From Hydnum rufescens UP504 (Eukaryota > Basidiomycota > Agaricomycetes > Cantharellales > Hydnaceae): a DNA stretch of 30,588 nucleotides. How positions within the stretch are numbered: position 1 is the first letter of the stretch; each line of letters begins with the position of its first letter. The notes below the pieces were generated by a model that was not told the origin of the DNA, ran no database searches, and worked only from the letters and a program-made list of their open reading frames with translations. The stretch lies in the NCBI GenBank assembly GCA_014904985.1, contig MU129249.1:13777-44364 (forward strand), written 5' to 3'. Below are positions 9,317 through 20,451 of this stretch, in pieces. Both the position numbers and the translations under genes were made by a program.

Positions 9317-10719
9317 CTAAATCTCCACATCGGACGAAGGGGTTACTTTTGCCCCAACACAACAACTGCAGTCCAAACATATATGATCACCCACCTCGAA
9401 TTGTATTGCGTAACCTGAGAATACTCCGATGACTCCGATTTTCATGTAAAGGTGCAGATAAGAATGGCCATATATGGGAATGTTGACACAGACACAGTCC
9501 ACCTTCCTACATTCACCCATCACCCTCCTGAATAAACCACCATCGTTGTTGTTGAATTGCCTCTAAAAATAAAAATCTTCCTCCATCACAAAAATGCCAG
9601 GTGAATGAAAAACACCATAAATGGAAAAGGAGAACATAAACAGCAGGTCTGGTCACGTGTCAAAACCAAACAACTGGATACAAAAAGTCATTGAAAAATG
9701 CGGACCAAACACCTTCATCTGCGACTCTAAAAAACTCCAACTACAACCTTGAAAAAGCCATGAGTTCAACCAGTATGTAATCACCGTGGTCATTAAGGAT
9801 GTTCATTAAACATTCAGGAACTCAGGTGATATCGAGAACTCAGGCAATAATTCGAATTCAATGGATCAAATTCCTCTCTCATGTCAGGACTTTCAAACAT
9901 TGGGAGAAACTGAAATCGGCCTTGGAGTGTTAGTAACCAACCGCAACTCACACTACCTGGCACTACGTGTAGGAGAATTCGGCATATTCTATCCTGATAT
10001 TGAAAACAACACCGATCACTTCTATTATGCCTACTTGAGCCAAACCCGAATCAAGGACCTCAGCTCAGATGGTCACCTTCTCATTCAAATCCACCTCATC
10101 CTTGTAGTATTTGGCGAAATGGACGATGAGTGCCCATACCCATACTTCACCCACACAACCCCCGTCATTGTTTGATCCTCTATGAAATAAAACACCGCCT
10201 CTGCCTGCGCCCTGATGACATTGACATATGAGAAGATGACAGCAAAATATGAAGCGACCCTGCCAATCAATGAAGGAATCCGAATCCATGGAAAGCCTAA
10301 GTGAAATTAAAATGGACACATGATCAATTGGTCTACAGATGCAAAAGTGACATAAAAGCAAATCGAACAACTATCCTCAAGGCATGAATCAAAAAGTGTT
10401 CACCATGCCATTGGAACTTCACATGATTGTATATCGGCAATTCGATTACCCATACCCCAAACCATTCACTCATCTCAAACCCCACACGATTATCCGCTAT
10501 TATCCAAATCCCCAAGTTGCATACGATGGCGTTATAAAGACAAAAAGAGTCAACTGGACAACATACGAGTTTGGAGAACTGCATAACAATCGACCCACAA
10601 TACATCATGATCTCAAAATCAAATTTGTCCTTCTCCTCCGCATTCCAGAAAACATCACTGTCCCTCGTCGAACCTTCTCCACGGATGCTCTTGACCTCCA
10701 CCCTAACAATATCATCCAA
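9317..10719 (-). pseudogene. Unidentified minus-strand coding remnant
   Basis: Three minus-strand frames follow each other: 10333-10719 (128 residues, with FWNAEEKDKFDFEIMMYCGSI and a Trp/Phe-rich hydrophobic tail), 10065-10370 in two overlapping frames (RVASYFAVIFSY and VWVKYGYGH), and 9317-9523 (68 residues, with VNIPIYGHSYLHLYMKIGVI and a CLDCSCC cluster). They read more like beta-strand-rich protein than the antisense frames, but no family is recognised. Frames change between pieces, so decay or unresolved introns are both possible. Opposite-strand ORFs at 9861-10175 and 10384-10770 are the alternative reading. Confidence 0.25.
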
Positions 10720-10975
10720 AGTGGGTATTCACTTAAAAATCCTAGGACAATACAAAGGAAAAACTATTAAAAACGCGGACATTAAAGACCCCTACCCAAC
10801 AATAAGCGACTTCTATCACCAAATTCAAAGCATAAACTCGCAGGAAATCTCGCTTTGGTTTGAAGGATGGACATGGTGGTTCTACACGAGGAGGCATGAT
10901 CAGATCTCAATCGTATAACTGTGGAAAAAGGCAAACGACATTGCAAGGGGCTGCAATTAAAAGTGTTCACCATCT

Positions 10976-11100
10976 GTGGAAGATAAAAACATCCAGTATC
11001 AGAAAACACGAAATCACACCACTCCCAGCCTTTGAACGATCACATGACCAATTACGAAATTAATTACGGCTATGCATGGAAATTGAATTCGTTCTATAAC
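10976..11100 (-). repeat. Right arm of a long-range inverted repeat
   Basis: Reverse complement of 1949-2075 with substitutions and small indels. Runs directly into the tandem array that follows. Confidence 0.7.
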
Positions 11101-11560
11101 TCCGTCAGTTTTGATCGGAGAGGTACGCCCATATGACGCTTAGAAAGCTACGATTCACACCTTTCGAACGGTACCAAACACAAGTTGAACGGACCAAAAC
11201 TGCACTCTCCAGGCCAATTTTACTACCAAAATCTGGGACTTCCAGTAAAAAATGAATTTCTCCATCAGTTCGCATTCAATCCTTTCAGAACAACCATTCC
11301 TAGAAAGATATAAATAATCCACATCCAATGGGACTGAGCACGTGAAGAACAGATCAAAACTGAGCTCTACAGAGCAATATTACTATCAGAATCAACACCC
11401 ATCAGTAAAAAATGAATTTCTCTGTCAGTTTACACCGGATCTGCTCGGAACCACCGTGCCCAGAAAGCTGTTAAAAACCCGCATCTAATGATACCAAGAA
11501 CATCTATTACGGATGCAAACTGCTGTTTCTGCATTGAATCCCATCTCATGCACTTGTCCC
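11085..11560. repeat. Three diverged units of about 160 bp
   Basis: The anchor AATGAATTTCTC(C/T)(A/G)TCAGTT recurs near 11085 (degenerate), 11252 and 11411, followed by CAGAAAGCT/AAGATATAAA- and CACATC(C/T)AATG-like blocks. Period about 160-167 bp. No coding signal. Confidence 0.65.
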
Positions 11561-11710
11561 CATTATCAACCACCAACAAAACACCTTAACCATTGGACTA
11601 TGCTCAAATTAATCTCCAAAACCCGGAGATATCCTTTCATTTTGCCTCCAGAATGCTCCACATGGTCAGTGACCACATGCTCCAAGCATTCCACATGCTC
11701 AGCAAATTGG

Positions 11711-11820
11711 TGACATCACCCCTCCTCATGATCCCTTTTGTTCTCTTTATGAATGACATCACTATGACATCACCCCTCATGATTCCTTTTGTTCTCTTTA
11801 TGAATGACTCAGCTATGACC
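11711..11820. repeat. Tandem repeat, unit about 54 bp, two copies
   Basis: GACATCACCCCTC followed by ATGAT(C/T)CCTTTTGTTCTC and TTTATGAATGAC occurs twice in direct orientation. Confidence 0.8.
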
Positions 11821-11921
11821 GCATTATTACATCATCTTGTTATTTTTCTTTTGTTCTCACCTATGACTCACCCATGGGGGAGTCATATTTCTTAAACACA
11901 GCCACCTTCAGAAAGGTATAA

Positions 11922-11932
11922 AAGCTGGTAGA
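11922..11932 (+). promoter_or_regulatory. TATA-box-like GGTATAAAAGC
   Basis: A consensus TATAAAAG followed by a pyrimidine-rich stretch. No ORF with a clear start follows, although a short reading near 12105-12150 has a degenerate AT-hook-like GHPRKSK and a GTAAGC donor-like site. May be a remnant promoter or chance. Confidence 0.25.
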
Positions 11933-12314
11933 TTTCCTGTACCCACACACAATCATCTCCTCTCTGGAAATCATCACTGTCAACCACTGTCAACTTTTCT
12001 GCTTGCCTCTAAAGAACAGTCTATCTATAAGCCATCTGGAGCTAAGTCATCTTCAAGGTTGTTGAGACAAAGCCACTGGTAGCCCTCTACGCGAATCACT
12101 AAAGCCAAGGATAGTTGCAGGACCTAAGGTTAGAGTTGCTGGACATCCAAGGAAAAGTAAGCATAATGAAATACATATCAGGTTTTGGAGAAAGAAGAAA
12201 GAAACATACTAACAAGACTAACCAAGCACTGACCAGTCTATAACCCACAGATATCTGCATTTTGACCAGGAGAACGTAAACAAGAATACACAAATATCAG
12301 TAAACAGACCAACA

Positions 12315-12425
12315 CAACACGAATGACATATAAGCCTTTCCACAAGCATCCCAGATGTATAAGCCTTTCCATAAGCATCCCACACAATGTATAAGCCTTT
12401 CTCCAAGCATCCCAAATGTATATAT
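12315..12425. repeat. Tandem repeat, three units of 30-37 bp
   Basis: TGTATAAGCCTTTC followed by AAGCATCCCA is repeated three times between 12328 and 12420. Confidence 0.75.
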
Positions 12426-13214
12426 CATTGACTACAGCTAGTCCATATCCCTTCCTATTCTCCACTGAACACCATACATGTCTTGCAGAGTGTGATCAAC
12501 CATTGAAGCGAACCAGCCCAACGAATAACAACAGAAATACAGTCTCCCATCCACACACTGGCCAAACCATATTTTGATTTGACAGTCATCAGAGCTCCCA
12601 ACCCTTCTTCTATACTGGAAACAATCTGGAAACAAATCCGGAATTAACCGGGAAACGGACAAACTCTGACAGCTGGGTAATCAACCAGTGGCAGCATTGG
12701 CAGCCTTGTCAGCACCTCTTGTCCCCTCACTCCCCACATGAGTCAATGCAGTTGCCAATCCAGACAACTCCTCCTCCTCCTCTACCCCCATTCCCTGAAT
12801 CCTCACCACCCCTCCCAATCCTGGCTCCCTCAGCATCACTATGGTCCTTTGACTCCATTGACACCTTTGGGGTACCCAGGTGTACACTGCCTTGGAAGTA
12901 TATGCACTAAGGGGGATGCATATGGGAGTTGGGGAATAGCCATGTAAAGGTGTGCACAGGATTTGTAACACAGCTGTGTCAGCTTAGTGAGGCTTAGTGA
13001 TGCTGGCTGTGGAGGCTGATTGATGGGCTGCATCTGTGATGGAGATGTATCATCTTGATGGGCTGTGGTGGCTGTGTGCAGGAAGTAGTACTTATAGCCC
13101 TTCATAGTGGGGGGGATCACCAGTTTCAATCTCTCAGGATTCCCACTGTGATAGGTGTGAGACTTGTGTGTCCCTTGTTGTGTGGTGTATACTCAGGATT
13201 CCCACTGAAATAGT
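12426..13214. other. No gene recognised
   Basis: Short frames on both strands are Pro/Ser/Leu-rich and motif-free. CTCAGGATTCCCACTG occurs twice (13133 and 13192), a minor direct repeat. CpG vanishes after about 12656. Confidence 0.45.
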
Positions 13215-13289
13215 GTGTGGTTAATTAATCTCTTTCCTCTTTCTGTTTGTGGCTTCAATGGCAGTGTCACCCTGACAACAATGCATCAC

Positions 13290-13903
13290 CACATCTTCTA
13301 CTCCAATCAAAGAAAGCCATACCACTCTACTGGCCAGTTCACAACTATTCTGCAACAACACACCCTGGAACACCTAGGAGTTGCACTGGATGTCTCCACC
13401 TATCAGCAGCCATTTGATGATATCTGATGGTGGGGATGATTGACCCAGAGGAGGATGTGAACACTGGGATGGATCTGCAAGTGGGGTGAACCACTGCAAC
13501 ATCTGAAAGGTTCTATGGTCTGCAGTCTGGGGAGGATGGGAAGCTGAATGAGTGTGTGATGGCTTTGTTCCTAGCCATGTCAAGGCTGTGGCATGCAAGG
13601 GTGTTGAGGCAGAAGCTTGATGGGAAGATTGCAACACTGAAGGAGATCTTGGACCCAAGCATGACAGATGATCAGCTTGCTGGAGAGGGACCACCAGCCC
13701 AAGGAGATCTGGGAGCAATTGTGGCTCATCTGGAGGCAGCCTTTGAGCATTCAGTTGTCCCACAGCTGGTGAACTTTTACAAGCAGCAAGAAGTGGACAA
13801 GATCCTGGGACAAGACAAGTCACTGGTAGCCAGTCATCAGATTGGTCAAGCATCCAGATGGGCCTCTGGACTCCCTGGGGCCTTCCATAATAGGCAAATC
13901 TAG
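13290..13903 (+). pseudogene. Possible tyrosine-recombinase-like / helicase-associated protein remnant
   Basis: Frame 13215-13427 contains STGQFTTILQQHTLEHLGVALDVSTY, resembling the stretch before a TYRH/TYRQ motif in large agaricomycete proteins often seen beside RecQ-like helicases. After a frame change, 13436-13903 encodes DLQVG-stop-TTATSERFYG followed by an alpha-helical segment with SRLWHARVLRQKL. The GxTTATxxxxYG piece recalls the GH...Y end of tyrosine recombinases; the TGA falls where His or Arg would be expected. Frame change plus stop indicate decay. The family link is memory-based and tentative. Confidence 0.35.
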
Positions 13904-14504
13904 GCCAGTCTGGAACCTTTTTAAAAATAGAGTTGGAAATAAGGTGTCACTTGGACTTCTGGGTCACCATATATATACATGCAATTACAACCTCATAAGA
14001 ATAACAACTCTTTCCCCCTTACCACTACAAGCCAGACAAAGCTATGTGAAGCTATGTGAAGGTGCTTCCTGGTCACTGACTAGACCTTGTAAGATCTCTG
14101 TGGACTCAGCTTGGCAACAACCAGCTGGCACAAGAGGAGTGAACCTGAGACATATCTGACTCATACCTTGAAATCTAGGGGCCATCAAGTCCTACAGCTT
14201 TCTGATGTGAACTGATGTATACTAACCATCTTGAGGACTGGCAGCCCCTCTCTTCTATTGTTCAGCACTGCTTAAGGACAGTATAAACCTCTCTTCTGAA
14301 CCTTACTCACCTGAGTAGACCTGAGACAGCTAGTCTCAACCCCAAATCTATAACAGAACAGACTTAGGTCAATGATTACCTCATCTTGGAGTTTTAATTC
14401 TGCTTAGCTCATCTGCAGAGCTTGAACTGGGCAGTGAGCCAACACATCCCATGTGATGAGAACCAAGGTGCCAAAAACAAATACCCTCACTCAGATTTGA
14501 GCAT
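13904..14504. other. CpG-free sequence, no gene recognised
   Basis: About 600 bp with no convincing ORF and no repeat detected. Left flank of the foldback structure. Confidence 0.5.
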
Positions 14505-14639
14505 GGGACCTCTCAATGCCATTACAGCAGAAGTCTACCATCAACAAGGCTAAGGAGACTGCACATTAATATGGTAATTAGAATCCTATGTACTGGCACT
14601 TCTCAGTGTTATGGTCAATCCACTTGTGTGGTTGTTAAA

Positions 14640-14995
14640 TGGGGGGAGGGGGGATTATTAATTTTCCAAGAGGGGGGTATTGCCAGCAGGGGGGTGTTAC
14701 CAACAATTGGGGGGTGTTACCAGCAGGGGGGGTCAGGGGGGGGGTGTAATAGCAGGGGGGTGTAATAGCAGGGGGTGTAATAGCAGGGGGGTGTAATAGC
14801 AGGGGGTGTAATAGCAGGGGGGGTGTAATAGCAGGGGGGGTGTAATAGCAGGGGGGGTAATAGCAGGGGGGTGTAATAGCAGGGGGTGTAATAGCAGGGG
14901 GTGTAATAGCAGGGGGGTGTAATAGCAGGGGGGTGTAATAGCAGGGGGGGTGTAATAGCAGGGGGGGTGTAATAGCAGGGGGTGTAATAGCAAAG
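14640..14995 (+). repeat. G-rich minisatellite, left arm (GGGGGGTGTAATAGCA)n
   Basis: About 16 units of 15-17 bp preceded by three or four variant units (GTGTTACCAGCA). Unit length varies through the G-run (5-8 G). All 16 core units read TGTAATAGCA. The runs meet the simple pattern for intermolecular or intramolecular G-quadruplexes. Proline-rich ORFs on the other strand are products of the repeat. Confidence 0.95.
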
Positions 14996-15339
14996 GGGGC
15001 ATGGATGAGAATATGGGCATATTCTGTAGAGTGCATGTGGGGAGCATTGTCTTGATTCCACATCTGAATTTGACATCCTCAGAAACAAGTGTATTGGCCC
15101 CAGAGTCCCAAATGCTATTCTAATACCTTGATTAAATGCATTTCAGTTTGGCATAATCAATGTTATCTCATGAAAATACATATTATATCACTTTTTGAAT
15201 GCAGACATACAGACTTATGGCTGTTAGTGAGAGAAAAACTTAATAAGAGATCAGGAAATCCTGAGCTATGTACTGTACATCATGTGGATTACATAAATGA
15301 GACTGATCCAATCCCAATAACAGAGGACAGGTCTCAAGA

Positions 15340-16055
15340 TGATGGGGTGTAACAGCATCATGGGTTATGGATTACAGTCATGGGTTTGGGTTATGGTTGC
15401 AGGTTACAGTTTCAAGCCAACACAGGCTATACTTTCAGATACAGTGTTATGGGGTTGAACATGAGTTTAGGTTTGGTCATGTGATGAATTCACACACATG
15501 GTGGGATTCATGGACCCAAGGAGGGTGGCACATGCAGCATGGGGACATTCAAGCCAGGGAGACAGGAACACTACTTCACTGTGGGTTAATCTCCAGGTAT
15601 CACAGAGCTTAATTGGAGCCCATAGCATGTTGGTGAAAGAAAAACCTAATAGGAGATCAGGAATTCCCAAGCTATATACATCATATGGATTATGTAATAC
15701 AAGCAAGGTTGATCCAATCCTCTAATACCAACAATGGCAGGCTCAAAGCTGGCACCATAGGCTCACAGCAGCCACCTAAGGCAAGAGTACAAGCTATGCA
15801 TGCATGGGTGACAGCCCTTTCTCATTTGTGAGTGCAAGTAGCTAGTCTATCTTTGTGCTGTATTACAAGCCAGTAGGATCTACAACTAAGTCTAGAAGTA
15901 CCTGTCTCCCTTGTTGTACTAAGGCCAGGTTCTGAGCTCCAAACTCAAACTTGCCCTTGGTTTCTCACACCCCATATAGAAGAAACCACTACACCTGCCA
16001 CTGTTTTTTTTTTTTAAATTTGTTCCTGGTGAACTTTTCTGTTCTGTTCTGATTG
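15340..16055. other. Central spacer of the foldback structure
   Basis: No gene recognised. Contains a partial copy (15625-15725) of the inner-arm block also present at 15225-15335 (direct) and 16060-16190 (inverted), and a T-run at about 16006-16014. Confidence 0.6.
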
Positions 16056-16374
16056 AGACCTGTCCTCTGTATGTAATCAAGCCTCACTTGAAGGAGTGTT
16101 GGGATTGGATCAATCTTGGCTTGATTACATAATCCACATGATGTACAGTATATAGCTAGGATTTCCTGATCTCCTATTAAGTTTTTCTCTCACCAACAAC
16201 CATAAGTCTGTATGCCTACATTTAAAAAATGATATAATCAGTATTTTTATGAGATAACCACATTCATTATCCCAGATTGAAAGGCATTTCATGAAGGTAT
16301 TTTAAATGGAAATTCATATTAGAGCAGGATTTGGGACTCTAAAGCCAATGCACTTGTTTCTAGGAGGGATGCCT

Positions 16375-17015
16375 AGGTTTGGTTTTGGTTTGGTTTTTCC
16401 CAATTTGGGCAAAACCTAAACCTGACCTGAACCTGAAATCACCCATGAGGGAAGAACCTGAACCTGACCTGAGGTTCAGTTCCATTCAGGTCAGGTTCTG
16501 GTTTAAACCTGAAACTTGAGGTATGGGGGAAGCCAACATTTTCAGGGGGTACTACAGAGTATATAGACCCTCTGCTCAAGTCTCTGCCTCTGCCACTCCC
16601 TTTACATCCTGCTTTACATCCACCTCTCCTTCCTAGCCCCCTTGCACTTCAATTTATTGCTCACACATCTTCTGGAGATGGTATTTAGTCACTACATTCT
16701 GTCATGTGACTTGTGACCTGCACCAATAACCTCATTTGGTTGCTGAGTCATGTGACTTCTGACTCCAGAACTATAGTCACATGTGTAAATTGCCAGATTT
16801 AGTGCCAGAATAATGGTCAATTTACATGGAATGGAACCTGCACCCTACCTTTCAGGTTCAGGTTTAAACCTGGTTTGAGACCAGTTTTTGGATTCAGGGC
16901 CAGGGCAAAACCTGAACCTGACCTGAAGAAAATGAAATGAAACCTGACCCCAATGGAACCAGACCTGGGTCTGGTTTAGGTTTAAACCCAGGTTCTCAAG
17001 GTTTAAACCTGAACC
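16375..17015 (-). mobile_element. Foldback/MITE-like element, copy 2
   Basis: Inverted copy of the 7451-8081 element: CAGGTTTAAACCTG-based repeats at both ends, and the same unique middle (for example GTGCAGGTCACAAGTCACATGA region in reverse). It interrupts the right foldback arm exactly between sequences that are contiguous in the left arm (CTTGTTTCT and GAGGATGTCAAAT). A diverged GAGG(G)ATG(C/T)C flanks both sides and may be its target duplication. No coding capacity. Confidence 0.8.
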
Positions 17016-17094
17016 TGGGCAGCCATATTTTTGAGGATGTCAAATTCAGATGTAGAATCAAGACAATACTCCCCACATGCACTCTACAGAATAT

Positions 17095-17381
17095 TGAGAA
17101 GTGTCTAGAGCAGAATCACACAAAGGGTGATATCTGGAGTTCAGAGGTGTCAAAACTAGAACAATGATAGATACATGAGGGAGAAGAAAAGGGAAGTACT
17201 TGGAGGTCAGAGGTGTTGAACTAAGGGACATCCTCCAGAACTCCCTGGTGTATATAGGGCATCTAGTCTGAGATCACCCAATGCCAAAAGTGGTGCTAAC
17301 CAAGTAGGGAATAGGGGCAAATAACAAATGTGTGAATCAGGGAAGAGAAATATCAAATGGGACACCCATCACATCTCAACA
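17095..17381. mobile_element. 287-bp insertion in the right foldback arm
   Basis: Absent from the left arm, where AGAATATGCCCATATTC is continuous. Here AATAT is duplicated (17090-17094 and 17382-17386). The ends are approximately inverted: TTGAGAAGTG on the left against the reverse complement of the right end, TTGAGATGTG. It carries a degenerate copy of the GGTACCTAACTAGGTAGG motif. A small non-autonomous TIR element is the simplest reading. Confidence 0.65.
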
Positions 17382-17419
17382 AATATGCCCATATTCTCAT
17401 CCAGTCCCCCCTTTGGTAA

Positions 17420-17690
17420 TAACCCCCCTGCTAATACACCCCCCCTGCTAATACACCCCCCCTGCTAATACACCCCTGCTAATACACCCCCCTGCTAATA
17501 CCCCCCTGCTAATACACCCCCCTGCTAATACACCCCCCTGCTAATACACCCCCCTGCTAATAACCCCCTGCAATACACCCCCCTGCTAATACACCCCCCC
17601 TGCTAATACACCCCCCTGCATATACACCCCCTGCTAATACCCCCCCCTGCTAATACACCCCCTGCTAATACACCCCCCTCTGTAAGTGAA
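17420..17690 (-). repeat. G-rich minisatellite, right arm (GGGGGGTGTATTAGCA)n on minus strand
   Basis: About 16 units, written CCCCCCTGCTAATACA on the plus strand. Units read TGTATTAGCA on the minus strand, differing from the left-arm units by one A/T position in essentially every unit; two units are damaged (GCAATACA, GCATATACA). Confidence 0.95.
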
Positions 17691-17850
17691 TAATCCACCT
17701 CCCCCCATTTAACAACCCCCCAGGCTGATTATACTCCCTCCATAACACTTAAAGTGCTAGTGCATAGGATTCTAATTACCAAACACATGTGCAATCTCCT
17801 TAGCCTTGTTGTTTAAGGTAGACTGCTGCTGTAATGGTATTGAGGGGTCC

Positions 17851-19240
17851 CATAAGGGAAAAGTAAGTGGGCTTAGTCATAGATCTGGGGGTCACACAGT
17901 GTGTAGTGCATAATCTGTAACTCTGCAACTCTGTAAGATGGACCAATGATGGTGGTAGAAAAGATGGATTGGGTCCTGCCATGGCTAGCTATTAATGGAC
18001 TGCTTACATAATGAGTAGTGAATCTAGCTAGGAACTGGGGCAGAACCAAACTCCAGTGGAGAAGCTTTCCACCAGGTTGAGGGAGAAGAGAAAGAGGAAA
18101 GAGAAAAGGAAAGGGAAGACACAGACTACTGCTTTCCCCAAGGGCTTTCCAAAAGGCCTAAGGGACCTCTGACACCACTAACACCTGGTCCCTGAGATCT
18201 CTCCAGTCCCCAAAGGGACTGGAAGCCAATCTCTCTCTATCAATTGACTTCACATGAGACTCACATTACCTATTGTTAACAGGCTACAGGCTAAAGGCCA
18301 ATTTGTAATTCCCTCCTTGGGCTGCCAGTCATTCAACTACTAATTTGGATAGTCCTGGATTAACACCACAGGATAATCTATCTACCCTCTCTCTTCCTTG
18401 CCCATATTTGGCAGATTTGGTCAGATTTAGTTTGATTCATTTGTGTTTATATTTCTTTGGTGCCCTCATTGCAGCATGGCCCCAGACAGCAGTTCCCTTT
18501 GCCACATAGTTGATTTTTTTAAAGTGACATAGTTTTATCTGTTTTCATCAGCACAGCCACCCCACCCTTTGTTCCTGAGAGCCCCAGAAACCTGATCAAA
18601 CCAGGTGAAGAGCAAAGAAGGGTCAGCAATGGCCTGTAACACTTGTACCATCATGTGATTGATTTATAATCAAATTTCTGTCCACACTGTCTCTTCCCCC
18701 CTTTGTTACAAAATCTCAGCCACATCTTGTCAAAGAGGCTTCCTAAGGTCTAATGCATTTATATGATGTATTGAGAGCATTAGACAACATTTTTCTCTAG
18801 TCTGCCCAAGTACATACCTGCATATTGAGGAAGCTTTTTGTGGGTGTGAACTGCACAGCCATCCTGAGTCCTGAATTGGACCCATTCCATTCACAAAAAC
18901 ACAAATTGGAACAATTGCACACATGCTATTTCTTTGCTACAATAATGAAACATGGTTTTTTTCACATTTGGCAGGGAATGTTCAGGACACATTTTGGACA
19001 AAGCTCCCATGCACCTCTATAGTGGCTGTGTGATTACAAAATTTTAGAGAAATTTTAAAGATTCTGTCCCAAACAATCCTTAGTGACATGCTTAGATTCA
19101 TGCTCCCCCTATTGGTCCAGACTCATATCTCCATTGTGGCAAGCACAATCATGCATGCTGCATTTCACAGAATCTCAGAGGAGGACCCAGGAACCACCAA
19201 TTATATGGTATTGCTGACTCCCATACAGAGTGCCAGCCCT
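17851..19240. other. CpG-free sequence, no gene recognised
   Basis: About 1.4 kb without CpG. Only short frames (at most 65-80 residues) with no motif; no repeat found. Confidence 0.5.
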
Positions 19241-19244
19241 GAAG

Positions 19245-19720
19245 TGATGGGAAAGCTTGTCCTAGAAACCTCACCCCATCCATTACACAAGATCCATGCA
19301 TTTGAATTGGCTGAAATTTTTGGGAGATGATGAGGATAGTGTGTAGAAATTTTCCACCAATTTTCAACTGAATTGGTGAGGGAGAACTTGCATCCCCCCA
19401 AAGTGATTGAAAGGTGTGTTATAGAAACCTTCCACTGTGCATTACATAAGATCTATGGATGGGAATTGGCTGAAATTTTAAGGAGATGATGACAATAGTA
19501 TCTGGAAAGTTTTCACAAATTTTCAGCCAAATTGGTGGGGGGGGGGGGGAATCTTATATGCGCTAAAGTGACTGGAAGGCTTGGAATTGAAAGATTGGAG
19601 TGTGAATTACACAAGATCTGTGCATGGGAATTGGGAGAAATTTTGAGGAAATGATGAGAGGGGTGGGTAGAACATCTCCACCAATTTTCAGCCGATTCTG
19701 TGATGGGGGCATGACATCCT
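19245..19720. repeat. Three diverged units of about 160 bp
   Basis: AAGATC(C/T)(A/G)TG followed by GAATTGG and GAAATTTT recurs at about 19290, 19446 and 19612, each followed by GATGATGA and CAATTTTCA blocks. Period 156-166 bp. The second unit has a run of 12-13 G. Confidence 0.75.
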
Positions 19721-20204
19721 GTAGCGGGGGGCAGGGGGAAAATAGAGATAGGGGCCCCTGGTTCTGAACTTAAAAAATGACCAGGGAGAAGTCATATAGG
19801 AGGAAGTATGAGGATAGGTCCCAGCAAGCCCAGGAAGGCAGCTGAATGGGTCAGCAGGCTATACAGACTTACTGGGATAATTATAATCATTATTTTTCCT
19901 CATTATTGGTTTCTCAGTTTATGGGGGGCACCCATGGGGTATTAGGTATTATTATTATTATTTACTAGTATATACATCAAGAGGAGGGGGCTTTGTGCAG
20001 GGGTGCTTGCACAGGTCCTCACTTGGCTACTCATGTTTGTTTTCATGGGGGTATTTGGGTGCAGGCACTTGAGCAGTGTGTGGTACCTGTCTTGCTCCTC
20101 AGGTACCCATGCAGGTGTTTCATTTGGGCATTTGGTTGGTATTTCATTCAGGATGCATTTGTCATGGGATTCAAGTGGGATTGAGGTGCATTGGGCATTG
20201 CAAT

Positions 20205-20313
20205 CTGGAATTAGTTATATAAGTTTAGTTTAAAGCTTAAAAGCAGCACAAAAGGGGGGGGGGAACTTGCTGCTCCTTTTGTGCCATATACATTATGATA
20301 ATAAACCACTTAC
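20205..20313 (-). other. Intron-like cassette 5 (minus strand)
   Basis: 109 bp, TGAG|GTAAGT donor at 20313, TTCCAG|A acceptor at 20205, ACTAAACT and AACTAA boxes before it. Stem B carries an 11-G run instead of the usual loop. Confidence 0.45.
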
Positions 20314-20451
20314 CTCATGGTACCTATTTTGTTCTTTGGGTGCTCATGGGGTGTTTTGTTGGTGTTTCATTTGGGAGTTTGTGGGGTATTTTGTTCAGAC
20401 TGTATTTGTGGCAGGGTTTGGGCAGTATTGAGGAATTTTGGCATTGCCATG

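Larger units (their letters stand above)
14505..17850. mobile_element. 3.35-kb foldback structure with long inverted arms
   Basis: The left arm (14505-15340) matches the reverse complement of the right arm (16055-17850). The right arm is longer because of two insertions (about 16375-17015 and 17095-17381); without them it is about 870 bp against about 835 bp on the left. Matching landmarks in both arms: TCCTTAGCC near the outer boundary, the G/C-rich minisatellite, TGCACTCTACAGAATAT, CAAATTCAGATGT, and TTTTTCTCTCACCAACA-like sequence at the inner edge. A third, shorter copy of the inner block is at 15625-15725 in the left-arm orientation. The roughly 700-bp centre has no ORF of note. No target duplication could be assigned. 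Confidence 0.8.

Noticed and set aside
9861..10918. Plus-strand ORFs of 104-128 residues as real genes
   Set aside because: The antisense frames read more like protein, and neither strand gives a recognised family; only a weak minus-strand remnant was listed.
11893..12180. LTR of a retrotransposon (TATA box, then a TGGTAGCC stretch resembling a primer-binding site)
   Set aside because: No second LTR, no TG...CA ends and no gag-pol sequence nearby.
14635..15088. Proline/tyrosine-rich ORFs (ITPPCYY-type repeats) on the minus strand
   Set aside because: They are translations of the G-rich minisatellite in several frames at once; no start context, no flanking coding signal.
14640..17690. CRISPR-like array
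   Set aside because: Units are 15-17 bp, contiguous and spacer-free, with variable G-runs; this is a minisatellite.
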